In this document: piece by piece, positions 24,435 to 33,200 of the stretch | Layout: every line of letters starts with the position of its first letter | Numbering within the stretch: position 1 is the stretch's first letter | From: G963668655 sp963668655 | GTDB lineage: Bacteria; Myxococcota_A; SURF-8 | Length of the DNA stretch: 64,000 bases | Direction: 5' to 3' | Assembly (NCBI GenBank): GCA_963668655.2 | Contig: CAXXPQ010000002.1 | Location: 1,178,001-1,242,000, forward strand | Made by a program: the position numbers and the translations under genes | Notes under the pieces: model-generated | Databases searched by the model: none | The model's input: only the letters and a program-made list of their open reading frames with translations | Told to the model about the DNA's origin: nothing

Positions 24435-25568
24435 ATGGAACAGCAGAACAAGATGGAAATTCCCGGTTGGTTGCGGGTGATCCTGTTTATCCTCCTGCTC
24501 TACGTCTTCTTCGTGGCCATCGGACTGATGGGAGGCTCTTTCAAGCTTCTGGGAAAGGGAGCCGCCGAGGCCCTGATCGCAGCCACCAGCAATCCCTTCA
24601 CGGGGCTGATGATCGGCATCCTGGCCACCAGTCTGGTGCAGAGTTCCTCCGTCACCACCTCCATGACCGTCGGGCTGGTTTCCAGCGGGGCGTTGACCAT
24701 CGGCGGGGCGGTTCCCATCATCATGGGCGCCAACATCGGCACCAGCGTCACCAATACCATCGTATCCATGGGCCATATCCGGGACCGCAAGGAATTCGAG
24801 CGCGCTTTCGCGGGCGCCACGGTCCACGACATGTTCAATCTCGTGACCGTGGCCGCACTTCTGCCCCTGGAATTGATGACCGGATTTCTCCATAAAATGG
24901 GCATGGGGCTGGCGCATTTATTCGCGGGAACCGAAGCCGTGGCTTTCAAAAGTCCGCTCAAAATCATCATCAAACCGGCGGTGGGGTTGATCGAGGAGAT
25001 CATGCTCACGAACCTGGGCATCCCGAAAACCGTCGCCGGAATCATCATGATTTTTCTGGCCTTCGTCATGCTCTTTCTGTCCCTGATTTTCATCGTTCGC
25101 AACATGCGGGCGCTGATGCTGGACCGCATCGAGGTGGCCATCAACCGGATGTTCGGAGCCAACCCGGTCTTCGCCATCCTGGTGGGCATGGTGATTACGG
25201 CCATCATTCAGTCCAGCTCCATCACGACCAGCCTGCTGGTACCTCTGGTCGGCGCGGGAGTGATGAGCCTGGAAGCGGCCTTCCCCATCACCGTGGGAGC
25301 CAATATCGGAACCACCATCACGGCGCTCCTGGCAGCCTTGGCGGGAAATATCAACGGACTGGCCATCGCCTTCGTGCATCTTTGTTTCAACGTCCTGGGA
25401 ACCGTCATTTTCTTCGGCATCCGGCCCTTGCGCCGCATTCCTATCGCCATGGCGCGCAAACTGGCCCACATCGCCGTGAACAACAAAAAACTGGCCGTGG
25501 CCTACGTGGTCGCGGTATTCTACCTGACGCCCCTGGCCATCTTCGGAATTTCGAGCCTGTTCCATTAG
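24435..25568 (+). CDS. Na/Pi cotransporter family protein (NptA/SLC34 type)
   Basis: The 377-residue inner-membrane protein shows the two inverted repeats of the Na/Pi cotransporter family, each with a QSSS motif: TSLVQSSSVTTS (about residues 66-77) and TAIIQSSSITTS (about 254-265). IMGANIGTSVTN and TVGANIGTTITA are the paired downstream motifs. About nine to ten hydrophobic segments are visible. ATG 24435 is preceded by ACAGGA; an earlier in-frame start adds 15 residues without a ribosome site. A PhoU-domain protein follows after 43 bp, a pairing common for this family, in which PhoU-like proteins are thought to limit phosphate uptake. Confidence 0.93.
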   Translation: MEQQNKMEIPGWLRVILFILLLYVFFVAIGLMGGSFKLLGKGAAEALIAATSNPFTGLMIGILATSLVQSSSVTTSMTVGLVSSGALTIGGAVPIIMGANIGTSVTNTIVSMGHIRDRKEFERAFAGATVHDMFNLVTVAALLPLELMTGFLHKMGMGLAHLFAGTEAVAFKSPLKIIIKPAVGLIEEIMLTNLGIPKTVAGIIMIFLAFVMLFLSLIFIVRNMRALMLDRIEVAINRMFGANPVFAILVGMVITAIIQSSSITTSLLVPLVGAGVMSLEAAFPITVGANIGTTITALLAALAGNINGLAIAFVHLCFNVLGTVIFFGIRPLRRIPIAMARKLAHIAVNNKKLAVAYVVAVFYLTPLAIFGISSLFH

Positions 25569-25611
25569 GCCGGGCGTTCGGAATGCGTCCGGACAGACAA
25601 GGAATGAAACC

Positions 25612-26328
25612 ATGTTGAAAAGCAAAGCCGGGTTGTTCAGCCGCAGCTTCTGGTCCAGATTCGCCAAGGTTTTCACGGAAGAACCCATGGCGGATCAGAT
25701 CCGCAGCCAATTCGTGGACATGCTGGATCTGGCTCAGGAAATGTACGTCTCCGTCACGGCGGTTCTTCTGGATCCCGAAAGCGAAACGCTGGAACGCATC
25801 CGGGAGAGTTTTTACCTCACCGACCAGAAGATCAACCAGTACGAGCAGCAGATCCGACGTGAAGTCCTGGTTCACCTGTCCGTGGCCGGAAACCGCAAGT
25901 CCGGAATCACCAACGATTTACTGCTGCTCAACCAGGTCAAGGACGCCGAGCGGCTGGGCGACTATACCAAGAACCTCTTCGAGGTCTTCGAACATTCCGC
26001 CGCCGCCGTAACCGGCGAATATCTGGAGAAATTCCGCCATTCCCGCAACACCGCCGTCGGGCTTTTCAGCGAGGTTCGCACCGCCGTTTCCACCCTGGAT
26101 CCCCGCCTGGCCCAGACCGCCTGCCACCAGGCCTTGAACCTGGCCAAGGAATGCCGCCAGGTCGTGGACGAAATGGTGGATCATCCCGAACGAGCCGAGA
26201 ATCCCGTGGCCATCGCGCTGCTTTTCCGCTACCAGAAACGCGTCCTCGGTCACATGCGACGCATCGCCACCAGCCTGTTCGCTCCCTTTGACGAATACGG
26301 CAACTGCGGTCGCCATGAAGAAGCCTGA
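25612..26328 (+). CDS. PhoU-domain protein partnered with the Na/Pi transporter
   Basis: The 238-residue all-helical protein carries a PhoU-like pattern: FVDMLDLAQEMYVSVTAVLLD, then YLTDQKINQYEQQIRREVLVHL and LLLLNQVKDAERLGDYTKNLFE, the last containing the E.xGDxxKN motif of PhoU three-helix bundles, where metal-binding acidic residues lie. Stand-alone PhoU-like proteins next to Na/Pi transporters are thought to regulate transport rather than the Pst/PhoR pathway. AAGGAATG precedes the ATG. A weak hairpin with TTTTT just after the stop (about 26323-26351) may end the transcript. Confidence 0.88.
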   Translation: MLKSKAGLFSRSFWSRFAKVFTEEPMADQIRSQFVDMLDLAQEMYVSVTAVLLDPESETLERIRESFYLTDQKINQYEQQIRREVLVHLSVAGNRKSGITNDLLLLNQVKDAERLGDYTKNLFEVFEHSAAAVTGEYLEKFRHSRNTAVGLFSEVRTAVSTLDPRLAQTACHQALNLAKECRQVVDEMVDHPERAENPVAIALLFRYQKRVLGHMRRIATSLFAPFDEYGNCGRHEEA

Positions 26329-26442
26329 TCCGATCGCTCCATAGGCTTTTTAACCAACCTTTTCTTGCCACAACCCCTTTCCCCTGAATCTCACGAAAGT
26401 ACAACATCTGGAGATGGCGTGGACCAGCAGGCACAGCATTTC

Positions 26443-27411
26443 GTGGAATGGTCCAGTGTATTCCACTGGATGGATTCGCGGCGCGTCCCGTCGTTCCTCC
26501 GGGACTCCGGCGCACGTCCTGCCGGCAGAAGCTCGGCGAAACGCCGGCGCCGGCCGGCGGGACGTGCGCCGTTCCGCTACGCTTCGCGCCGCACCCCTTC
26601 AGGGGGGTTCCACGTCGCGTTTCAGAGGGGGTGATGCAACCCCACGGAACTACAGGGTTTTCGCCGCTTGCAGGGCCTGAAACTGCGATTTCGCCCGGGT
26701 GAAATGGCACTTCACCGCGGTTGGTGGTACTACCACCAGCTTACGCAAGTGTCAGAATTCGTAGGGTCCGGACCCTTTTCTTTCTTCCTACGAATCCACC
26801 AGGTGGACCATGTTGAGCAGCTTCACCAGGTGGACCAGCTGCACCAGGTGGACCAGGTGGACCAGGTGTGAAGGCCCCCGGAGGGGCCCCGGAGGGGGCC
26901 CGGAGGAAGGTGTTGAGGTTTGGAAAAAGGAACCACGTTCGGGCGGAAGGCGAGAGGCATTGAGTCCGTGCCCCGGCGTCCCACCCCTCCCTACACTGAG
27001 CGGTGGGGGTGCGGCCTGCGCTCCGCATTTCGCAAACGGCGCGCCTTCCTGTGCTTCGCATGCGTCAGGCACTTCGTTTGCACACCGCGTCGCTTGGCCT
27101 CACCCCGGCATTTGTAGCGCGCTTGGCACTGCACGTGCAGACCGCACGGTCCGTGCCTTCACTCGCTGCGCTCGTTGCGGCACGTTCCGTGCATCGGCAC
27201 GTTCGTGCCAAGCGCGGGGGTTCGGGGTGTCAGTCCCCGGTGGAAGTACGGCGGCAGGCCCGCACCGCTTCGCGGTCGTGGTCCTGCCGCCTCCCCCCTT
27301 CCGATCCTCGCTCCGGACCTGGGGACGTCAAGGGTGGTAGTGAACTCTGCTCTGCTTCGCCCTTGACTTCCCCAGTTCCTTCGCTCTTTCAGGTCAGCGG
27401 GGGGAGGCGGC
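26443..27411. repeat. Dense array of nested and competing inverted repeats, apparently non-coding
   Basis: No credible gene lies between 26329 and 27388. The main dyads (left arm/right arm) are: 26443-26449/26460-26466, competing with 26452-26458/26464-26470; 26478-26484/26586-26592, enclosing 26485-26490/26500-26505 and 26508-26526/26553-26571 (19 bp, one mismatch); 26757-26765/26787-26795; 27118-27129/27205-27216 (12 bp), enclosing 27129-27140 and 27144-27156 and competing with 27196-27209; 27250-27258/27283-27291, competing with 27286-27298/27399-27411 (13 bp); and 27319-27334/27360-27375 (15 of 16 bp). This could be a large folded RNA or a DNA platform for replication or recombination. 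Confidence 0.75.
26796..26868. repeat. Tandem CCAGGTGGA-type repeat, 9-bp period
   Basis: Units built on CACCAGGTGGAC are repeated six to eight times with some degeneration in the second and third copies. The unit core CCACCAGGTGG is itself a near-palindrome. In one minus-strand frame it reads as collagen-like Gly-Pro-Pro triplets and in a plus-strand frame as HQVDQV repeats, but neither frame has a start site or flanking domain, so I treat it as non-coding. Confidence 0.75.
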
Positions 27412-27616
27412 GGGAGGGGGGATGTTTGCTGTGGGATGGAGATGTGCCGTTTTCGCGTGCTAAAACGTCTCTCGCTTTGAAAGTCGGGTTGGCCCTGGGG
27501 TTGGCCAGGGATTTGAACGCTTCGAACCTGTGGCCTCCGCAGAGCATGCATTCGCTCATGGGCATCCAGTAGATTTGCCCACATCGCACGCAGGCATATC
27601 GTTTCACTTTCGTCAT
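27389..27616 (-). CDS. Small zinc-ribbon protein
   Basis: The 75-residue protein has a clean zinc-ribbon in its first 30 residues: YACVRCGQIYWMP and SECMLCGGH supply Cys9, Cys12, Cys23 and Cys26 (CxxC, ten residues, CxxC). A basic stretch follows (NPRANPTFKARDVLARENG). The last 20 or so residues come from DNA that also forms an arm of a large inverted repeat, so the original C-terminus may have been altered. AAAGGAA precedes the ATG. It lies next to the origin-like block and on the same strand as the serine recombinase; DNA or RNA binding is a reasonable guess, not evidence. Confidence 0.65.
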   Translation of the reverse strand: MTKVKRYACVRCGQIYWMPMSECMLCGGHRFEAFKSLANPRANPTFKARDVLARENGTSPSHSKHPPSRRLPPLT

Positions 27617-27654
27617 TGTTCGTTCCTTTCTGCCCCGTTCCTAAAGAGGGACAT

Positions 27655-27860
27655 GTTTAAATTTAAAATTTAAAATGCAGTAGTAGCAGGGACTGTTGAC
27701 AGTGTGGATAACCCATGCAACCCTCACAGATCACTAGGGCTTACACGGGAGTAGAATTGTGGAAAACCATGTTGAAGTTCTGGGGACGGATTGTGGGGAC
27801 TGGACCAAAAGGTTGGTTTGTCCACAAAGTTGTCCACAGGATTTTCCAGGGTTATCCACA
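27655..27860. other. Replication-origin-like block: AT tract, TAG-type trinucleotides, DnaA-box cluster
   Basis: An A/T-only tract (27655-27675, TTTAAATTTAAAATTTAAAA) is followed by GCAGTAGTAGCAG (27677-27689), a 13-bp gap and a perfect DnaA box on the minus strand (27703-27711). Further 9-mers follow: TTTTCCACA on the minus strand (27758-27766, one mismatch), TTGTCCACA at 27818-27826 and 27830-27838 (one mismatch each) and a perfect TTATCCACA at 27852-27860. Read on the minus strand the order is DnaA box, spacer, 3'-GAT-type trios, AT-rich DNA, as in the basal unwinding system of bacterial origins. Whether this is a chromosomal, plasmid-derived or vestigial origin cannot be told here. Confidence 0.65.
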
Positions 27861-27861
27861 T

Positions 27862-28707
27862 TCAATCAACATCCTCGTTTTCCACCGCATCATCCACCTG
27901 CATCAGCACGTCAAACCACTCCCGGCGCTTCCGGTACTCCTCAGGACCCCCCGGAAACAGGCGCTTTCCTTGAGGACTCCACAGAAATCTCGTCATGTCA
28001 GCCTTGGATTCACGATCTGCCCGCAGGAACATTCGACACGCCGTCCGATACCTCTGGACTGTTTCCTTAGAGATCGAGAAGTATTTGCCCAGTTCATCCG
28101 CACATCGACTGTGAAAGCGCCTCAGCGTCTCCCCTCCGCTCTCATCCAACGTAGCGAAGACCGCCTGAATCAGCAGCAGGCGCTCCGCTCCTTCCTGCAA
28201 ACCTGCGTCGTTCGTCCGGATCCGAAATCCCCAGGGCGTGCGCCCAACGTGTTTGCCTGCTTCCATGGCTCTTCTCACCCCCTCTTTCGTTCGTTCTCGT
28301 ATCAGTTCTCTTTCCAATTCAGCCACCCCTCCCATCGTCTGAAAGACAAATCGTCCTACCGGTGTCTTCGTGTCAACCGCATCACGCAGCGCCACCAGAC
28401 CAATGTCATGGCCCTTCAGGAAGGACTCGAAGTCCAGCAGGTGCTTCAACGATCGAGCCAGGCGATCCACGGCGATCGCCGCGACCAGGTCCACCTCCTT
28501 TCTTTCAATTTTCTTTTGCAGCAGTTTCGCGGAGGGCCGCAGCCTGAAAGGCAGAGAGCCGGAACAGACATCGTGAATCACCTGGTCAGCTTTGAACTCC
28601 TGCAGTTCGCACCACTGGCGAAGTTTCAGTTCCTGATATTTCAGCGAGTATTTCTGGGATTGGTCTACAGTGGAACAACGGCAGTACAGCAAGATTTTCT
28701 TGGTCAC
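27862..28707 (-). CDS. Serine recombinase (resolvase/invertase type, intermediate length)
   Basis: The 281-residue protein has an N-terminal resolvase domain: LLYCRCSTVDQSQKYSLKYQ places the nucleophile at Ser12. VDLVAAIAVDRLARSLKHLL is the conserved Arg-containing block (DRLARS). FQTMGGVAELERELIRERTK leads into the long helix, and GKHVGRTPWGFRI matches the linker seen in large serine recombinases. The C-terminal 110 residues contain a predicted helix-turn-helix region (FSISKETVQRYRTACRMF) but no zinc ribbon or coiled coil. At 281 residues it is longer than resolvases (about 185) and shorter than integrases (over 400). Translation starts at GTG with AGGAGG upstream. Confidence 0.88.
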   Translation of the reverse strand: MTKKILLYCRCSTVDQSQKYSLKYQELKLRQWCELQEFKADQVIHDVCSGSLPFRLRPSAKLLQKKIERKEVDLVAAIAVDRLARSLKHLLDFESFLKGHDIGLVALRDAVDTKTPVGRFVFQTMGGVAELERELIRERTKEGVRRAMEAGKHVGRTPWGFRIRTNDAGLQEGAERLLLIQAVFATLDESGGETLRRFHSRCADELGKYFSISKETVQRYRTACRMFLRADRESKADMTRFLWSPQGKRLFPGGPEEYRKRREWFDVLMQVDDAVENEDVD

Positions 28708-28769
28708 GTCAGCCTCCTGTGGTAGCCTCCTTCTGTTGACACTAAAGGGAACGGATTGCTGTACAAGTC

Positions 28770-29897
28770 ATGAAAATCGCTCCGTTTCTCATGGAATCCT
28801 GGCTTTCCGCCCATCGCTTTCGGGTGCGCTTCAACCTAGCCGAAAGCGGCATGCGGGACGTAACGCTGAAACGGCTTCTGGCCTTCTGCGAGGCGGACTT
28901 TTCCGCGCTGGAAGATCTGCTTCTGGAAGACATGCCCACCAACGGATCGCTCTATCTGCGCGAAGCCATCGCGAAGACTTACGCCCCCACCGTGGCCGAC
29001 CTCGACCCGGACCGGATCCTGGTGACCACGGGCACGGGAGAGGCGTTGTTCGTCTTTTTCCACACCTTGCTGAAGCCCGGCGACCGGGTGGTGACCTCCT
29101 TTCCCGCCTTCCAGGCGCTGTACGAGATCCCCCGGGCCATGGGCTGCGAAATCGTCTTTCACGAGCATCGGATCGAAGAGGACTATCGCTTCGACGCGGA
29201 GCGCTTCCGGGAGACCATCATCCCCGGAACCCGGCTGGTGGTGCTGAACAATCCCCACAATCCCACCGGCGCGGAGTGCGACCCGGAGGGCCTGCGCCGT
29301 ATCGTGGAGCGTGCGCGGGAAGTCGGCGCGCAGGTGCTTTTCGACGAGCATTACCGTTTCCTGCCCCACGACGGACGGGAGATCATTCCCTCGGGAATCG
29401 CCCTGGGCGAGGATCTCTTCGCCACCGGATCGATCACGAAATGCTTCGGAGCCATGGGGCTGCGCATGGGCTGGCTGACGGGCGATCCGGACCGGCTGGC
29501 CCGCTGCCGGGACATGCGCGACTATCTCACCCACACGCTTTCGCCCGTAAGTGAAAAACTCGCCGCCCTGGCGCTCGACCATCGCACCGAAATCCTTAAG
29601 GAAAACCGCAGGATCCTACAAGACAACAAACGGACGCTGGCCGACTGGATGGCGGATCGGCCGGAACGCTTCCGGTACGTCCCTCCCCGAGGGGGGGTGG
29701 TCTGTTTTCCCGGCTATCGCAACGGGCCGCCCAGCCGGGAACTCGTTTCCCAACTTATCGAGAAGACCGGCGTTTTCTGCCTTCCCGGCCACAGTTTCGA
29801 GACGGAAAACCGACTGCGAATCGGCCTGGGACCGGAACCGGAGAATTTCCGGGAGGCCCTGGAGCGCATGGCGACGATTTTCCCTCCGGAAAACTGA
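28770..29897 (+). CDS. PLP-dependent aminotransferase, fold type I, capreomycidine-synthase (VioD)-like
   Basis: The 375-residue protein is a class I/II aminotransferase-fold enzyme. The PLP lysine is Lys224 in SITKCFGAMGLRMGW, the ring-nitrogen Asp is in LFDEHYRF (Asp192), and NNPHNPTGAE binds cofactor and substrate. The opening (FLMESWLSAHRFRVRFNLAE) is like VioD/capreomycidine synthase and related proteins, but only resemblance supports that link. There is no biosynthetic cluster here. No proper ribosome site precedes the ATG, which lies 63 bp from the divergent recombinase start, so the promoter and leader may have been cut off by insertion of the neighbouring island. Confidence 0.82.
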   Translation: MKIAPFLMESWLSAHRFRVRFNLAESGMRDVTLKRLLAFCEADFSALEDLLLEDMPTNGSLYLREAIAKTYAPTVADLDPDRILVTTGTGEALFVFFHTLLKPGDRVVTSFPAFQALYEIPRAMGCEIVFHEHRIEEDYRFDAERFRETIIPGTRLVVLNNPHNPTGAECDPEGLRRIVERAREVGAQVLFDEHYRFLPHDGREIIPSGIALGEDLFATGSITKCFGAMGLRMGWLTGDPDRLARCRDMRDYLTHTLSPVSEKLAALALDHRTEILKENRRILQDNKRTLADWMADRPERFRYVPPRGGVVCFPGYRNGPPSRELVSQLIEKTGVFCLPGHSFETENRLRIGLGPEPENFREALERMATIFPPEN

Positions 29898-30263
29898 GGC
29901 CGGACCGGAAAACCACGGGCATTTCTGCGACGTCATCCCCGTGTCGATGAACCCAGGAAAATCGCTTTATCTCACAACCTCCCGCTTTACGCACGACTGT
30001 ATCGCCCAATTGTACACGCGTAAATCGGCGCTCTGCCGAGGCGCTTTTGGTTCCCCTGACGGGGATGGAAATCGGAGCGCGAAATTCTGCGGTGCGCGGC
30101 AATTGTTTGCTTGAACGCGGCCGTGAAATTTGATACGTTCTTCCCTGAGGATAATCGCAGAAAGAAGTTGATATTCAAGGAAAATGGAACTCTTTGGATA
30201 CTGTTTTTCCCCGCTTCGCGGCCGGCTGCGGCCGGGAAACGGGTCCATGAACGGAGTTGAGTC
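29898..30263. other. 366-bp intergenic region
   Basis: It contains a short GC hairpin (CGGCCG at 30219-30224 with CGGCCG at 30229-30234) just before the giant lipoprotein gene and no convincing terminator for the aminotransferase. I see no gene and no strong promoter match. Confidence 0.4.
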
Positions 30264-33200
30264 ATGCGCCTTCATCCAAGCATTCGTTTCGAATCGTTCC
30301 GAGGTTCGTACGGCCCGGCGATTCGCCTGGCGATCCTCCTGCTTTCCATAATTTTATGGAGCGGCTGTTCCGGCAAGTCCAAGACGGACGATATCGGGGA
30401 GGATCTTGAAAACCGTCTCACCGACGCGTTGCAGTTCGAGGGCGGCGAGCTGGTGCAGGGCGATCCGCCGGAAGGCAGCGACAGCCCGGACGCGCCCCAG
30501 ATCACGCAGATTCAGATGAGCGACGAACTGAAGCCCGGCGCGGGTTTCATGGTGCGGCTGTTCACGGAGTACGAGAGCTCTTCCGAGGTAGACAAAGCCA
30601 TCGTCCACGTGGAAGGCGCCACGGCCTATTTCGTGGTGCCGGGATCCCTGGTGACGGACTCGGATTCCCTTTCGAAGTTCAAGGCCGGACTGTTGCGCTT
30701 CATGGAACTGGCGGGCCTTCTGGGCACGGACGATCTGCTGAAAGGCCGAAGCTTCAAGTTCCGCTTCGCCCTGCAAACCGCCGGAGGCGTCACGGGCGCT
30801 TACCAGGTCCAGGGGCTGACCATCACCAGCCAGTCCCAGAACGTCTCCATGACCACGGACGACGTGGTGAACGGCTTGACGATCACGGAAGAAAACAAGA
30901 CCCACCACCCCTCCGGCAGGCCCCAGGGAACGGCGGGCGAACAGTTCCCCCAGATCGTTTCCATCCAGGCGCCCACCGTCGCCCTTTCCGGCGCTCCCTT
31001 CGAAGTGCGGATCACTTTCGAGTACCCGCAGCCGGAAAACGTGCGTTTCGCCATTCTGACCAGTCCCAACACGGAAGCGTACTGGGAGATCGAAGGCAGC
31101 CTGGACCAGCAGAACCACGTCATGCTCATCCGGGGAACGCTTTCGGAAGAACTGGAACCCGGCGACAGCCTGGTTTTTCTCTGGGCGCTGAAGACCTCGG
31201 ACGATAAAGTCGGCCTGTACCGTCCCTGGAACGTCATGATCTCGGAGCCTCCCACGGATGGAGACACGGATAACGTCACGGACGGAGACGAGGAAATCCC
31301 CGACGGGGACGACGAGCCTGATGCCGACCCGGAACCCGACGCGGAGCCGGACGCCATCGACGGCGACCTGGAACCCGACACCGAACCCGATGCGGAGCCC
31401 GACGCCACGGACGGCGATGCCGAGCCGGATGCCGAACCCGACGCGGAGCCGGATGCCGAGCCCGACGATGAACCCGATGCCGAGGCGGACGAGGAAGCGA
31501 CGCCTCCTCCGACCATTCGCATCATGGAAATCGGCAACCAGACGGCCGAATCCTCCATGACGCTGAATTTCGCGGACGACACCGACGAGGAGATCCCGCT
31601 GCTGAACACGACGGTCTTCATCGAGACGGAAAACGTCTCCGAGGGCTCCATGTTCCTCGTTTATATGGATGAAGCGCCGGCGTTGAATGCCCTGGTAGAG
31701 GTCGGCGGCGGCGGCCATCTGGATATCGATCTGGACTACGGCTCCCATACGTTGCGGGCCGTGATTCCCGATCCGGAAGACGAGGAAGGCTATCTGGCTC
31801 AGTCCGACATCATCGAGATATGGTCGGACTGGGAGATTCCCACGGTGGAATTCCTTCTGCCCCTGCAAGAAGAGTGGATCACCGCCGATACCGTGGACGT
31901 CCGGATCGGAGCCGACGCCGAGCCCGGCCAGGAGGTTCGACTGTATGCGAATGACGTACAGGTTCAGGAGGGCAGCCCGGAGATCCTGGATGACGCCAAC
32001 GAGGTTCTCTACGCTTCCGTCGTCCATGGCGTCACGGACGGCGGATTGAATCTGCGGGCGGAAGTCATCGACATCGCGGGAAATTTCGGGGAGGCGTTCC
32101 TCTCCGTCTCGGTGGATACCGTACCGCCGGACGTTATCGTCGAAGCCCCCGGCGGGGGGGAGGTTACCCAGAACACGGACGTGGTCATCGCTTTCCAGGT
32201 GACGAACGAGGACACCGGCCAAGCCTCCCTGGAACTGTTCGACCAGCTTCAGGATCCGCCCGTGGCGATCGATACCCGGCAGGTGGACTTCACCGCGGGG
32301 GCCGGGCAGCATACCTATGCCTTTCTGGCGGACGGCAGCTACCAAGTGCGCGTATCCGTGACGGACGAGGCGGGCAATCTGGGAGACCATACGGCCGATT
32401 TCACTATAAGTACGGGATGTTACAGCTTCAGTTTCCTTGCGCCCGCCCAGAATGCGATGTACGGCCTGGTGGACGCCTATATGGGCGATCCCATGAACGG
32501 CGTCCATCTGGACGTCACCGTATACGGCGCGGACGTGCCGAACGACACCCCGGCCGAACTGCGCGAGGGTGAAAATATTCTGGCCGAAACCACGTTCTAC
32601 GCCGGGGAGGCGGTTTTCGCGGACCAGGCCTTCATGGACGGTTCCCATGCCCTGGAGGTGCGCGTAATCAAGGAGCCGTTCGACACGGAATGCTGGGCCT
32701 CGCCACGGCCCCTGGAATTCACGGTGGATCTGGTCCGCCCGGATCTCGTCATGGTCGTTCCCACGCCTCCGGACCCGCCGGATGCAACGCTCATCATCAA
32801 CTCGGCGTTCCCCGACCTGGACCCGGATGATGATTTCCAGACCTCGTTCCGATTCGAGAGCTCGGACGCGGAGGACGCCCAGGTCGTTTCGCTTTCCGTC
32901 ACCGATGGCGGCAACGTGGACGAATACCAGATTCCTCTCAGCCAGGGCGCGGCGGAATTTCCCCTGGTGACACTCACCAAGGAGCTCTGGCCGGAGCAGC
33001 AGACGCTTTTGCTGATGACCGCCAGCGTCACCGACCGGCACGGCAACGAATCCGACCCGCTGAACTACCAGATGCGGGTGGCGCGGGCGCTTCCCACGTT
33101 TGAAGGCATTTCTCCGCCCGACGAGACCTCCTTCACCATGGCGGACGATATGGATCCGGGAAGTCCGGGTCTCCAGTTCCAGATTCTCATGACCATCGAA

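Larger units (their letters stand above)
26341..28745. mobile_element. Accessory island: structured non-coding DNA, zinc-ribbon gene, origin-like block, serine recombinase
   Basis: The stretch between phoU and the aminotransferase gene differs from the rest of the window. It has about 1 kb of low-coding, palindrome-rich DNA, a 9-bp-phased tandem repeat, a cluster of DnaA-box-like sites and a serine recombinase. Boundaries are approximate. An 8-bp string ATCGCTCC occurs at both edges (26333-26340 and 28776-28783) and could be a target or crossover core, but such a match is not rare by chance. Removing the stretch would place the aminotransferase gene directly behind phoU on the same strand. 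Mobility is inferred, not shown. Confidence 0.5.

Noticed and set aside
26741..27061. Collagen-like minus-strand frame (Gly-Pro-Pro triplets) over the island tandem repeat
   Set aside because: Only about eight triplets, no ribosome site, no flanking domain, and the frame runs through inverted-repeat DNA; it is best explained by the 9-bp repeat.
26810..27340. Plus-strand frame of 176 codons across the structured island
   Set aside because: Low-complexity and Arg/Ala/Gly/Pro/Ser rich, with no start signal and no resemblance to a family; its limits coincide with palindromes.
26443..27411. Group II intron or CRISPR-like array as the explanation of the palindrome-rich stretch
   Set aside because: There is no reverse transcriptase, no recognisable domain V hairpin, no regular repeat-spacer pattern and no cas gene.
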